DNA of 64,000 bases from Phoronis australis. Lineage: Eukaryota > Phoronida > Phoronidae. Below are positions 1-10,464 of this stretch, piece after piece (the stretch's first letter is position 1; each line of letters begins with the position of its first letter). The notes beneath the pieces were generated by a model. It was not told where the DNA came from and did not search any database. It saw only the letters and a list, made by a program, of their open reading frames with translations. The stretch is from positions 197,515 to 261,514 of the forward strand of contig NMRA01000102.1 of assembly GCA_002633005.1 (NCBI GenBank), given 5' to 3'. The translations under genes were made by a program, and so were the position numbers.

Positions 1-95
1 CAGGAATGGAACCTCGGCCTACCAGGTGCGAGACGAACACTGGCTTACCGCGTGAGAGACGAGAAATCTACGACTGAACCACAAGCGCGATATTC
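1..95 (-). pseudogene. degenerate tRNA-Gly-like sequence
   Basis: On the minus strand the A-box region (GTGGTTCAGTCGTAGA) is readable and is followed by an altered anticodon region and a damaged T arm. It occupies the same place in its repeat unit as the better copies at 892, 2067 and 4128. It is too diverged to fold as a cloverleaf. Confidence 0.5.
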
Positions 96-481
96 AGTGA
101 TGCCCTTATTTATCACAGTTGCATTATTCTCAAACAATTTCGTTCTACTCGTGGCCTTCTGAAGTTTCTGTTGTTGTAACGATAATTTTATCGAATACTG
201 ATTTGCGATGTAAATCTATGGAGACTGATGACCCGGCGGGTTTTTAGAATGATCTTAGTTTTCAATCATTTGAAGACAGTTAACTAAAAGTGTTTCTTGA
301 TCAGATGATCTATTTGTCAAACTTCAAAAAAATACCAACAGATTAAAAAAATTGATACAGGTCTTTGTAATAAATGGCAATTTTGTTGAAATAAAAATAA
401 CACTCTTTGCAATCTAATATTCGACCAATGGTCAGTAATAAGTATAAAATGACCTACGCCGCAGACACAAAATATACCGCC

Positions 482-523
482 GGCACTGTCTGGGACTCGA
501 ACACTAACACTGACCACCAGTGC
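482..523 (-). pseudogene. tRNA-like remnant with internal deletion
   Basis: The minus strand begins GCACTGGTGGTCAGTG and ends with a B-box-like GTTCGAGTCCC and a matching acceptor strand. The whole anticodon arm is absent. It is the mid-unit tRNA-like element of the repeat. Confidence 0.45.
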
Positions 524-891
524 CAAAGGATCGGCATTTGAGAAAGTTCATTTTCCATGTTTGTTTTTCAACTTTTTATAGCGTCAGTTGAGTGTGACAT
601 CAGGTGATTTTCGGAAACAGGCCCCGCGCAGACTCGAACCTCAAGTCTGAGCGATCGGCAGTTAAATTCTTTGCTGGTGATTCGATTACTAGTAGCCTGA
701 CTCTAAGCATACTACTACCAGCAGGACGAGATTTCAGCAAAGTAATAGCAAAAACTGGTGGGAATATTGCTGATTTGTTATAAAATCAAATAAAGCACAA
801 AGATTTTATCATTTTGTAGTCTGACCAATGCTAATACCTGCAATATGTTTGTACTCGTGATAACATTATCTGACGCAGCAAACACAAAATG

Positions 892-962
892 TGCACCAGC
901 CCGGAATCGAACCCGGACCTCCCTCGTGTCAGGCGAGAATTCTACTACTGAACCACCAGTGT
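892..962 (-). tRNA. tRNA-Gly-derived sequence with anticodon changed to GAC (probable pseudogene)
   Basis: It aligns over its full length with the intact tRNA-Gly(GCC) at 4128-4198, including D arm, T loop (GGTTCGATTCC) and a TTTT terminator just downstream on the minus strand. The anticodon loop reads CTGACAC, so the anticodon would be GAC (Val-type) instead of GCC. The anticodon stem gains a G-A mismatch and acceptor position 1 is A. These changes suggest a decaying copy, but a recoded tRNA cannot be excluded by eye. Confidence 0.5.
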
Positions 963-1415
963 TTAGTTATAAAATCCAATCAACTCTTTTATCATAGTTG
1001 TATTATTCTCAAACAGACGAAAAGCTTCATTTCCAGTGCACGCAGCCTTCTGTGTTTTTCCTGAAGTTTCGGCTGCTGCAACAATAATTTTTTCGAATAT
1101 TGAAAAATGATGTAAATATATAGACTGGTGTCCCAGCGGTGCTTTTATAAACATCCTAGTTTCCGAATCGTTTGAAGATGTTAATTAAAAGTATTTTCCT
1201 GTACTTGTCCACTGAGTTCCAAGATTATACCAATGACTGAACCTTAAATTGACACAATGCTTTTTAATATAGTAGTTCAGGGTAAAAAATAAATAACACG
1301 CTTTGTGATCTAATATTTTTTTCGACAAATGGACACTGAGTAATTGGTAGAAAATGTCCGACACCGCGGTAAACACAAAATGTGTCGGCACTCAGTAATC
1401 AGGAATAGAACCCCC

Positions 1416-1510
1416 AAACAGTGAAGCGCCACCAGTGACCGATACGGTGGTGGAATGATTCTAAACAGTGAAGCGCCACCAGTGACCGATACGGTGGTGG
1501 AATGATTCTA
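1416..1510. repeat. 47-bp tandem duplication
   Basis: A unit of about 47 bp starting AAACAGTGAAGCGCCACCAG is present twice in a row inside the mid-unit tRNA-like block. Confidence 0.8.
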
Positions 1511-2066
1511 AATAGATGAGTGAGGGTGTGTTATTAAGTGGAAACAATTTTAAACTGTGAACCATTAAATTTTGTTGATGGCCTTTAATATAATATTTAT
1601 GTGCATAACTTAAAACGCCTAAAAATTTGTTCAGAGCCGAAAGTGTCGGAATTTGAGCCCGTTCGTTATTGATCTGTGTATTTCAATCTTTTGCTGGCGT
1701 CAGTTGAGCATGACATAAACGGCGAGTAAAGTGTTTGTTTTGACTGAAATACGCCCAGCGCGGACTCCAACCTGAAGCCCTAGCGATCGCAGTCAAACCC
1801 TTTGCTGGTGGAGCTTAATCCCATTCGATTCTAAGCGTACCACCGGTCGGCCTTGATTTCAGCAAATTATATTATGACAAACAATGGTGTGAATATTGGT
1901 CATTAGTGATAAAAAATCACAAAAACACAAAAGAATTTATTAGTTTGTAGTCTGACCTAGGACCAATATTACTCCAAGGTCTGACCAAACCTTTAACATC
2001 AATTTTTATTGTCTCCACCAAAATCCCCAAGAGAACGACAATGTCCGACGCAGCAAACACTAAATG

Positions 2067-2130
2067 TCCACTAGCCGGGAATCGAACCCGGGCCTCCCGC
2101 GAGGCAGGCGATCCACTGAACCACCAGTGC
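2067..2130 (-). pseudogene. tRNA-Gly(GCC) pseudogene, D-arm deletion
   Basis: It is identical to the intact copy at both ends and through the T arm (GGTTCGATTCCCGG), and it keeps a GCC anticodon. About 7-8 bases between the A box and the anticodon stem are missing, so the D arm and anticodon stem cannot form normally. Acceptor position 72 is also changed. Confidence 0.75.
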
Positions 2131-2557
2131 TCTCTATGTTAAAAGCGTGAATTAAATCAACTCTTTTATCACAGTTTCGCTATTCCAAAGCAGAACAGAT
2201 GAAAAACTTCATTTCCAGTCGGGTCGCGGTCTTCTATGTTTTTCCTGAAGGTTCGGTTGCTGAAACGATAACTTTGTCGAATATTAAATAATGACGTAAA
2301 CGCCGGTATAGACTGGTGACCCAGTGGTGTTTTTAGAAAATCTTACTTTCCGAATTTTTCGAAGATGTTAATTAAAAGTATTTTCCAGTAAATGTCCAGT
2401 TTCAAGAAAATACCAATGACCAAACCCTAAATTAATACATTGCTTTTTAACAAATAGTTAATTTGTTGTCTGACCAAAGCTTATAACTTCACTGTTTTTG
2501 TCCTCCACCAAATCTCCCCGTGATAACGACAATGTCTGACGCAAAAAAAGCAAAATG

Positions 2558-2598
2558 TGCACTAGCAGGCTAGAATTCTACCACTGAACCACCAGTGC
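2558..2598 (-). pseudogene. tRNA-Gly remnant lacking anticodon and T arms
   Basis: Only the 5' part (GCACTGGTGGTTCAGTGGTA) and the last few acceptor bases remain, joined directly. The surrounding spacer matches the other units. Confidence 0.7.
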
Positions 2599-3078
2599 TC
2601 TTTACGTTACTGACGTGAATTCAATCAACTCTTTTATCACGTGCACTATTCCTAAGCAGAACAGTTGAAAAACTAATTCATTCCCAGTGGTCGCGTTTTT
2701 CTATGTTTTTTTCTGAAGTTTCTGTCGCTGCAACAAAAATGTTGCCGAATATTGAATAATGATGTAAACGTATACATTGGTGATCCGGCGATGTTTTCAG
2801 AAACATCTTATCTTCCGATCGAATCTTTCGAAGATGTTACTGAACTCAAGTGTTTTCCTGCATGTACTTTCCCAGTTTCAAGAAAATAACTGACTGAGAA
2901 CTTAGAATTGATCCATTGCCTTCTAACAAATAGCAGTTTAGCTGGAAGGAAAAATAACACGCTTTATGATCTAATACTCGACCAATGGGCACTGAGTAAT
3001 ATTGGTAGAAATGTCGGACGCCGCGCGGACAAAACACCAGTAATTAGTTGCAGGTACTTGGCTAGTCAGGAATCGAAC

Positions 3079-3252
3079 CTGCCCCACTATAACACGTACC
3101 ACCACCAGTGACCGATAATACAGTGGCATGAATCTACTGCCCCACTATAACACGTACCACCACCAGTGACCGATAATACAGTGGCATGAATCTACTGCCC
3201 CACTATAACACGTACCACACCAGTGACCGATAATACAGTGGCATGAATCTAC
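3079..3252. repeat. 58-bp unit repeated three times
   Basis: A unit of about 58 bp beginning CTGCCCCACTATAACACGTA occurs three times in tandem. It arose within the degenerate mid-unit tRNA-like sequence; the B-box-like motif lies just left of the array. Confidence 0.85.
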
Positions 3253-4127
3253 TGATGAGTGGGGGTGTGTTAATTATTAAGAAACAAAAACTACGAACTA
3301 TTTAAACTCTGTTGGTGGCAAAGCTCCATAATATAATTTTGGTGGGCGATAACTTAATCCGCTTATAACTTATTTGTACTAAGACTAGGGTCGGAATTTG
3401 AGCCAGTTCATTATGGATTTGTGTTTTTGAATCTTTTGTTGGTGTCACTTGACCATGACATAGTCGACGGGTAATGTGTTTTTTTTAACAGTCCCATCGC
3501 GCACTCGAACCTGAAGCTCTAGTGCTCGCAGTCAAATCAATGTGTGTGATATCCTTGCTGCGCCCCACTTTTGTCTCACCCGTGAACAGAACACACAAAG
3601 TGAAAGACGTTCTGTATCTTATTATTGAATAACAAATAATCCTTATCTTTCTGGATATTAGGAAACGTAATAAATGACAGTTCTGGTGTTTTTGTGGATG
3701 AATTTGCAATTTATGGCGCTGCAACAGGCGCCCGTCTCTATCGGTTCTCACGGCGCATCCTGCTTAACCGTTGTTATTCACGACTTGGTGGCGCTAGTAG
3801 AAGCGATAACAGCGAAGTCACAAGTGAACACTCCTTGGTCAATCCCTTTGCTGGTGGAGCTTAATCCTATTCGATTACTAGTAGACTGTATTCTAAGCGT
3901 ACCACCGGTCGACCTTGATTTCTGCAAATTATATTATGGCAAACAATGGTGAGAATATTGGTGATTAGTTATAAAAATCACAAAAACACAAAAGAATTTA
4001 TTTGTTTGTAGTCTGACCTAGGACCAATATTACTCCAAGGTCTGACCTAACCTTTAACATCAATTTTTATTGTCTCCACCAAAATCCCCAAGAGAACGAC
4101 AATGTCCGACGCAGCACACACAAAATG

Positions 4128-4198
4128 TGCACTAGCCGGGAATCGAACCCGGGCCTCCCGCGTGGCAGGCGAGAATTCTACCACTGAACCACCAGTGC
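4128..4198 (-). tRNA. tRNA-Gly (anticodon GCC)
   Basis: Read on the minus strand this is a 71-nt tRNA ending in discriminator A. The acceptor stem pairs at all seven positions with one G-U (GCACTGG with CTAGTGC). The A box is TGGTTCAGTGG and the B box GGTTCGATTCC. The anticodon stem CTCGC/GCGGG closes the loop CTGCCAC with anticodon GCC. The T stem is perfect. A TTTT run three bases past the discriminator can end RNA polymerase III transcription. There is no intron, and CCA is not encoded, as expected in a eukaryote. It is the only intact copy among about five related sequences in the first 4.2 kb and is likely the functional gene. Confidence 0.93.
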
Positions 4199-4545
4199 GA
4201 CCTGATGTATGCTCATTCAAATTCAATCTTTCTTTATTTCGTGCTCAATAACATCTGTTTTTCATGTTTCTCTGTGACCTGGGGCGGTTGTTGCTTCGAG
4301 GTCTAGCTGAGGTCAGACAATGAGACCGAACACGTCGCGTGTAGTAACAGGTGTTGAAATGTCTTTACTGGACACTGTATAGAGAGATAACTGAACAGTA
4401 TCGTTGCTAAAACAATATTGCGCGGTTATATACTTTTCATTAATCCGCCATACCATGTACACTCGAAATGCAAAATGAGTGGCCCACGCGTTTCCAAATT
4501 TTTGTCAGGCAGTCGAGTGGCTGGTTCAGTCATACAATGTTTATC

Positions 4546-4631
4546 AAACACACTCAGAAATATACACTTAAAGTGTATACACTTAATAATATATAGGGTC
4601 TACACTTAAAAGTGTATATTTCTGAATGTTT
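4546..4631. mobile_element. small palindromic MITE
   Basis: The left arm (4546-4577) and right arm (4602-4631) are near-perfect inverted repeats that share TCAGAAATATACACTT. The spacer is about 24 bp. No target duplication was identified with certainty. Confidence 0.65.
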
Positions 4632-5179
4632 GTACTATACAGGTCCGTAGGAAGCGGGGGGGGGGGTCCGGGTGAAGGGGGCAGTGCTGTAGTGGTACAA
4701 GTAGAGGTAAGTAGGCGCCCAAAGCCCTGAATTTAAAAGTACATTGAACTCGCAAAATCTGACTCGCAAACATGTAGGCCTACTTTTTGACTCACGATTG
4801 GGTATTTGGAGTTTGCAGTGGGGGATCTTGGATGTCGGAGAAAGAGGGTCCAGCCACACATATTCGAGGGCAAAGGTCCGTGTGCATTACAAGCGGTCTC
4901 TGAAGGGGGCCCAAGCACAATTATACTGAAAGGAAAATAGGAGCATGACGACCAGAAACGATATCCTGGCGGCGATTTTTAGTCGCCCGTGGGGTATGTC
5001 CTCGGGGCCCATCGCCACCCCTCTCCCTATCTAGCATAATTGTTTCTTTATCTTGTATTGTTATAAATATTCCAATGATTACTCGGTGAGCATACATGTA
5101 AATCCTGGTGGTCGCGCCCGCTGAAATATTCGGCAACAATGCCGCGCTGTCGTCAGCGTAGCGCATTGATGCCGTAAGC

Positions 5180-5412
5180 TATCGTATCGAGACCATGCCC
5201 CACTATCGTCACTCACGGCGCGTAGACGCTATGTTAAAATGAAAAAAGTGGTTACTGCGATAAAATGTAAAAGGTGGTTGGCTGCGCCTACGTGCGCGTA
5301 CGCCCCACTATACCGTAACTTACGGTGGGTAGGCGGAAGGTTAAAAAGCAAAAAGGTGGTTGGCTGCGCCTACGTGCGCCTACACCCCACTACAGCAATG
5401 GAAGGGGGGCAC
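5180..5412. repeat. GTAGGCGCACGTAGGC-type dispersed repeat, tandem copies
   Basis: Two to three degenerate copies of a segment containing GGTGGTTGGCTGCGCCTACG and CCCCACTA sit in tandem. A reverse-complement copy lies at about 41068-41180. Open frames crossing it are by-products of its base composition. Confidence 0.6.
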
Positions 5413-6850
5413 GTGCCCCTCAAAAAAATTTCAGGCGTCAGGGTTACACCGTGCCCGCCAACCGACACAGGCATGGGGCCGGGTACAATCGAGAAAAGAA
5501 AAACTGCAAAATACGGATAAGATAGAAAATTCAAGAAAACATTTAACAAGTCTGTATCAGTGCATGGTGTACATTTTCTGGCCAGGACATTGTCGTTAAG
5601 ATCTCCGCTTTTGCAGCACAGGTCGTCTAAACACACTTGAAAACGTGCACGTAATATACATATTTGTAAAATGAAGCTTTTGCGGATTTACTGGATTTTT
5701 AAAGTCAATAAGTCAATTTTGCGAATGCAAAACTAAGTTCACTCAGAGGCCCCTGTCTGGCAAGAGATAACGGAGACAACTGTCGCTTATTTTTTTTCTC
5801 GAAATTGCGGTATATCACTTGAGAAAAATTGATCACCTGACAGATAACATCAATTGCTGCGCATTTCCTGATTTTTGAAAATAGGGGCCCGCCCCTGAAG
5901 GAGGCCATTGATGACATTCAAGTGGTCACCCTTTTTGTGTTTTTGTTGACAGATTCTTAAGGGGTCGCTCACGGAGAGAGGGCCCAATGTTGGAATCGAT
6001 TACCTCTATTTTCCTGTTTTTTGTGAAATCGTGCAACTGGCTTTCATGTTAAAGAAGGTCACTTCCAGCACTGTCGTCTGACCACACGACGGTGGAATGA
6101 ACCGTACTCTTTTCCAGGCTTAATGGTGATTAGCCTTTCATCTTAAAGTGTCCCGTTTCAGACAGGATCCTCGTTCCGTGGAGCAGTTCAGGGAAAATGT
6201 CCCTTTGTCCCTCTATATAAGTAAATCCGACATTGCCAAGTATTCACGAGGGAAGTTGAGATTCCAAATTCATCAAAAAAAAAACAACAAAACATTCGTG
6301 CACAGCACAGCAGTGTTCAAGACATTCCACCCAAACAACCAAAAAATGTGAAAAAATACAATAGGATTGACCGCCATCGAAAGGGTGGGATTTCGAAAAA
6401 CGTGAAGACCACTGTTATGTGAATTACACTAAAGGACTATTTACGATGGCTAGTAATAAAATAATGTTCACCATTTCCCATAGTATCACAAGAGTAGTAT
6501 CTCATTTGAAGGTGGTTACTATGAGTTGTTTGTAAAGAATACCCACATGTGGAAACACTGCACACAGCTGTCGATGCTACTATTTGTGAAGGCCCTGTAC
6601 ATGTCAAACGGGGGTAGTCAAAGAACTCTCGCAATCATAAACAAAGATTTCAGCGCTTTTTGTCAGCGGAGTTCAAGTTAACCTCGTGAACCGTTATAGG
6701 TACGTCTGAAATGAGCAAAAATACACCTTAATACGAATATACCATCTCCCATATTCCCCCGTTTACCTGTCAAAAATCTGCGAGCATGCCCGGCCTGCGG
6801 AAATTGCTTATGACCTTCTGTTTTGTTTAACAAATTCGTTGGTTTCTGAT
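5413..6850. other. no recognisable gene
   Basis: I see no conserved protein signal, tRNA or well-bounded repeat in this stretch. Short open frames at 5705-5917, 6148-6351 and 6437-6634 look random. It lies upstream of the visible MMP exons, so unrecognised small exons remain possible. Confidence 0.4.
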
Positions 6851-7300
6851 GTAGTTGTTTATATATCTACGAAAATCGATAGATTCAGAGATGATTTTTG
6901 ACAATCAAAGGCAAATCTTGTTAGAATTGATTATGTTTCAGTGAATTTAGTTGCAGCCTGAAATTGGAAAAATTATAATCTGATCCCCAAATGGTAAAGT
7001 ACACCTAGGAACCAGTACACTTAGAGACGATTTTTGCCTAGTAAAATAACTCTCACACATTGACGAAATTCGGACAATTCCCAAAAATATACTCACAATT
7101 CAAATGGCAATAACTGCACTAGTTTTCGACTTAGGTACAAGATTTGTCGCTTAAACTCATAAACAGGAGATCAATAAGGAATTGAGTCATTAAATCAAGG
7201 TAAGCACATTGCTTATGGAATCGATTGCTGATTTCTGATTTACATGTATATCTCCATGATAGCAAGTAACAGCATATGTTCACGAAAACAACAACGGATT

Positions 7301-7356
7301 TAAAACTTGACATGTTTCGGTGTCATTTATTAAACACCATCCTCAGAAGTCATAAT
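7301..7356 (-). ncRNA. hammerhead-ribozyme-like motif in the PLE 3' region
   Basis: On the minus strand the order is helix I (GACTT), core CTGAGGA, helix II arm (GGTGT), a loop of about 10 nt, helix II return (ACACC), core GAAA, a two-base-pair helix III (AC/GT), then the cleavage triplet GTC followed by AAGTT, which pairs back with GACTT. One extra U sits between CTGAGGA and helix II. Hammerheads with very short helix III are established for Penelope-like elements. Location and layout fit; activity is untested. Confidence 0.6.
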
Positions 7357-7431
7357 ACAGTGGCCACCTAGCTAGGCCCAGCAACAAGTAATGAAGCACA
7401 GATACAGTCAGTTACAGGGAGTGACAATGAA

Positions 7432-8217
7432 CTATACCAACAATGACAACCTGTGGTGTGTCAGTTGCCTATTGAGATTGGGCTTGCACCAACTGATATG
7501 TAAAGCCTCACGAATTTTAAGCTCCTTTGTTGTTACTGCCTGGTCTATTATTGCAAAGTCATTGAAAGAGCACTGCTGATAACAATGATTGGAGCTCTGC
7601 AGGTGAATATTTACATGTGAATTACTGTCAGAATTTAGATGTTCCTTGGTCCTGGTTTTCAAATGGCGAACAGTTTCGCCTATATAACTGGAGCCACATC
7701 CAGCACAGATAAATTTGTATACAACCTTGGACCGTAGACCCATAGAAATTTTGTCCTTAGGGTTAAATAAACTCGACAGTTTTAGAGACTTGAATGTTAA
7801 TACAACTCTTAAGTTCACACAGTAATCATTCACCAATTTGTTGAGTTTTCGTTGAGCAATTTTGGCGTAAAACCCAACATAGGGTATTTTAAAGTACTTG
7901 TAGTTAGTTTTGTCTACAGGATGAACATCATCAGGGTTACGTTGGAGTCTTGCTTTCAGTACCCTATTGACTAATTCTAGGGGATAGCCATTCTTTTGCA
8001 AATTCGTTGTAAGTTCTTTGATATTAGAATCAAATCTAGCCCAAGTGTTGTTAATGCGATATACCCTGTCTATTAGCGTCTTTATGAGACCTACTTTATA
8101 AACAAAGGATGTGAAGCTATGAAAACAAGTGTACAGTCCTGTGTAAGTCTTCTTATGAAATACTGATGTTATCACTGAGGTACCCTCACGCTCTACTAAC
8201 ACGTCCAGAAATGGCAA
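7432..8217 (-). CDS. Penelope-like element protein, C-terminal part with GIY-YIG endonuclease
   Basis: About 261 codons are open. The first 130 residues match the region after the RT core of Penelope-like elements (LPFLDVLV, then a linker). Residues 165-250 form a PLE-type GIY-YIG nuclease: VVYKF, the PLE-specific C-x2-C pair (C171, C174), YIG at 178-180, an Arg/Lys-rich helix (R184, K187, R189), a Glu in REALHI (238) and a final N in PNLN. In the family this domain nicks target DNA for insertion of the reverse transcript. There is no proper start codon: the frame opens at the 5' truncation point, so the protein is a fragment. The GIY-YIG part has no stop or frameshift, suggesting a fairly recent insertion. 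Confidence 0.85.
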   Translation of the reverse strand: MPFLDVLVEREGTSVITSVFHKKTYTGLYTCFHSFTSFVYKVGLIKTLIDRVYRINNTWARFDSNIKELTTNLQKNGYPLELVNRVLKARLQRNPDDVHPVDKTNYKYFKIPYVGFYAKIAQRKLNKLVNDYCVNLRVVLTFKSLKLSSLFNPKDKISMGLRSKVVYKFICAGCGSSYIGETVRHLKTRTKEHLNSDSNSHVNIHLQSSNHCYQQCSFNDFAIIDQAVTTKELKIREALHISWCKPNLNRQLTHHRLSLLV

Positions 8218-8220
8218 AAT

Positions 8221-8435
8221 GTATATATATCTACGAAAATCGATTGATTATAGATGATTTTTTGACTCATGATTAGAAGCGAATCTTTTAAGAAATGACG
8301 ATGCTTCAGTGAACTTAGTTGCAGGCTGACATTGGGAAATTCGATCTATCATCAGATCCCCAAATAACAAAGTAGACTAAACGATTTTTGTTTATCTGAA
8401 ATAAGTCTCAAGGATATTGATGAATGTCGGTCGTG
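8221..8435 (-). repeat. upstream partial copy of PLE 3' end (pLTR-like)
   Basis: It aligns, with divergence, to 6851-7080 in the same orientation, sharing ATATATCTACGAAAATCGAT at the start. It abuts the truncation point of the PLE reading frame. Confidence 0.65.
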
Positions 8436-9738
8436 TTTCGACGAGGTATTTTGAAACAGCCTCAGAGGCACTATACCAGGGACCTTAGGATATCACCTTT
8501 TCAAAAAACACCTGCACAGAATGACCATAATGAAATGAAGTTTTCTCGAAACTGGATCACAATAAAGCGAATCTTGACCTTAGAGCCAGCGCAGACGGAT
8601 ATGTACGAGCTAAGCTGCCTGCCTCAAGCTGACTAGCAACTAGCTTTAGTTCATCGGGAATTTCGTTTTTTCACGCTGTTAGATCTCAAATACAGTTACT
8701 TGAGGCATCTCCTCGCTACCCGTCGGTGCACTGGTCCTAGGCCCAATCTTACTCTCCGTGACACTTTGTTGTTTCTCGGTTACTCAAATGTCTGCATCCC
8801 CGGGATTGCCCCCCCCGCCTAGGGCGGACTTGGGAGATTCGGTACTGAGAAATATGGTGATAACGAGAGCACGGGGGCGGCGCCGGGGGCGGGGGTAGTT
8901 TGGCGAAGTCGAAAAGGTTTGTGCCCCCCCCAATGATTTTTGCCTTCCTACAGGCCTGCTATATGCTTTTTACTTTACTGTTGCCCATGACCGTGACTTA
9001 GGAAGTCAACATATACGACATTTCTCTGGTGCGATTCAATAATGCCATCTGGAGCAACTTGCTAGTGTTGAAAACATTAATGCAATTTTGATCGGTTTGA
9101 AAGAAAATTGCCTAAAACGAGATTGGTGTTGCGGCAGAAATCAAACCAGAGGTGTGTTTATGCGGTATGTCTACCCATGAGTTTTCAGTGTAAACCAGTA
9201 GGTGTGTTTACGCGGTATGTCTACCCATGAATGTTCAGTGTTACGTTGCAATCGTGCGGGAAGAATAAGTTAAATTCACAGAATCCCCAGTTACCACATG
9301 AGCGCACTTTATCATGATTTGTGTACAGGAAGAGGCAGAGTACGCAGCCATAACATTTAGCTTATACTTGTAAATATAATTCGATAAAATTGCTTTATTG
9401 TATCAATTATTTCAATTAAACAATATGGAACAGTATATAAACTGTCTTGGTTACACTTGTCGGGTAAGTTTTATAGCCCGCCATGCGAGCCCGTGGAAAA
9501 CTAAAATCTTCGGGCGACCCTATTGTTTTTCCCAATTCTGAAGTGGTTCGATCATTTCGTAAAATATGTTTTATTTTCAAGTTTCTTTTGTCTGACGTGC
9601 TAAATTTTGTAGAAAAAATATTATGTCTGAACAAATATCATTGTATCAAATAACACAAACTTTCTTATTTTACGGTCGGTCGCACGAAGGGAAAAATAAT
9701 TTACACTGCTTGCTGTGGCTTTCAAGCAACGGTGTCTG
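8436..9738. other. no recognisable gene; G/C-rich repeat piece near 8800-8960
   Basis: A stretch with long C and G runs (about 8800-8960) ends in CAGGCCTG and resembles other G-rich element ends in the window. A 40-bp segment containing GGTGTGTTTACGCGGTATGT is duplicated at about 9150 and 9200. Otherwise I see nothing. Confidence 0.4.
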
Positions 9739-9962
9739 TAGTAAAGTTAGTCAAGATTGTACTCACTGCTAAACTGAAAATCATTTGATAAATGTGAGAT
9801 ATTTCGACCGGCAACCCACCGTTTTGATCACTCTCTAGGTGGCGTTGTCGTCGTCTGGACAAGTCTATACAAGAGAGCGATCAAGGCGGTGAGTTGCCAC
9901 TGTCGAAATATCTCACACATGATTTTCATTTTAGTCGTGAGTACAGTCTTAACTTACTTAAT
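9739..9962. mobile_element. palindromic MITE, about 220 bp
   Basis: Arms of about 95 bp are inverted copies (sharing GAGATATTTCGAC and TTGATC.CTCTCT) around a spacer of about 35 bp. It has no coding potential. It lies about 360 bp upstream of the first visible MMP exon. Confidence 0.75.
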
Positions 9963-10322
9963 ATGAGTATACCACGGCGGGTTAGCTTTCATCAGTATCA
10001 TGCGCGCACCCAGGGGGAGGGAGCTCGGCTCGAGCGAGCCCCTTGGCGAAGTGGGCAAAGGGTCCGCTTTACTGAGAAAAAAAAGTCCGAATATGTAGAA
10101 AACGAGACAAAAGTCCACTAAAAGGGTAGGAACTACCAAAATTCGGCGAATGCACAATTCATAGCCCTGAGCGTACCTTGTTTTTTAGTAAAAGGTCCAC
10201 ATTTTCATAAATTCGAGCTCCCATTTTTTAGGCTGGGTGCGCGTCTGAGTGTCATGTGTTTGATTAATCAAGATGGTTGTTGCTTGCACCTGCAAGATGA
10301 AAAAAATTGATTATTGTTACAG

Positions 10323-10464
10323 GCAAAGCGTTATTGGAAATTCACCAACCGTGTACCTGCCGACAATAATCCGCAGACGATAGCTGAGCACTGGAAAGAT
10401 ATACCCAACAATATGGACGCCATTTTCAAATGGGGAGGAAATGGAAAAATTTACGCAATGAAAG
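10323..10464 (+). CDS. MMP exon, hemopexin blade
   Basis: The acceptor is TTATTGTTACAG and the donor AAAG/GTGATC. The exon has 142 nt and ends in phase 1. It encodes a hemopexin repeat (RYWKFTN, then W.DIP..MDAIFKW, then KIYAMK). The split Gly codon completes with the first two bases of the exon at 14198. Confidence 0.8.

Larger units (their letters stand above)
1..4200 (-). repeat. tRNA-Gly-based long repeat units (about 1.2 kb, about four copies)
   Basis: Blocks recur in the same order: a tRNA-Gly-like sequence, a block containing CAACTCTTTTATCA (about 95-300, 970-1200, 2150-2400, 2620-2880), a block with a second degenerate tRNA-like sequence (about 300-523, 1310-1440, 2960-3110), a block with a B-box-like GGTTCGA on the minus strand (585-760, 1690-1860, 3440-3905), and a block ending in ACACAAAATGTGC next to tRNA-Gly (760-962, 1890-2130, 3950-4198). 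Copies are diverged and some blocks are missing, so this is an old tandem array or amplified tRNA-bearing element. The third unit carries an extra segment of about 300 bp at roughly 3538-3835. No protein gene is seen; short open frames here have no recognisable content. Confidence 0.75.
6851..8220 (-). mobile_element. 5'-truncated Penelope-like retroelement (PLE)
   Basis: The element reads on the minus strand: a coding part (8220 to 7434), a 3' region with a hammerhead-like motif (7356-7301), then a tail ending near 6851. The reverse transcriptase core is missing: coding sequence begins abruptly at LPFLDVLV, a segment near the end of PLE reverse transcriptases. About 215 bp immediately upstream of the truncation (8221-8435) is a diverged direct repeat of the element's own 3' end (6851-7080). 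This is the partial tandem arrangement known for PLEs (pLTR). Confidence 0.8.

Noticed and set aside
3485-3952. Overlapping open frames of 88 and 92 residues on opposite strands
   Set aside because: They lie in the tRNA-repeat spacer plus an inserted segment, with no recognisable protein.
8430-8480. A second hammerhead-like stretch (GTTTCG...CCTCAG) upstream of the PLE
   Set aside because: The core reads CTGAGGC and helix II cannot pair; at most it is a decayed copy, so it is not annotated.
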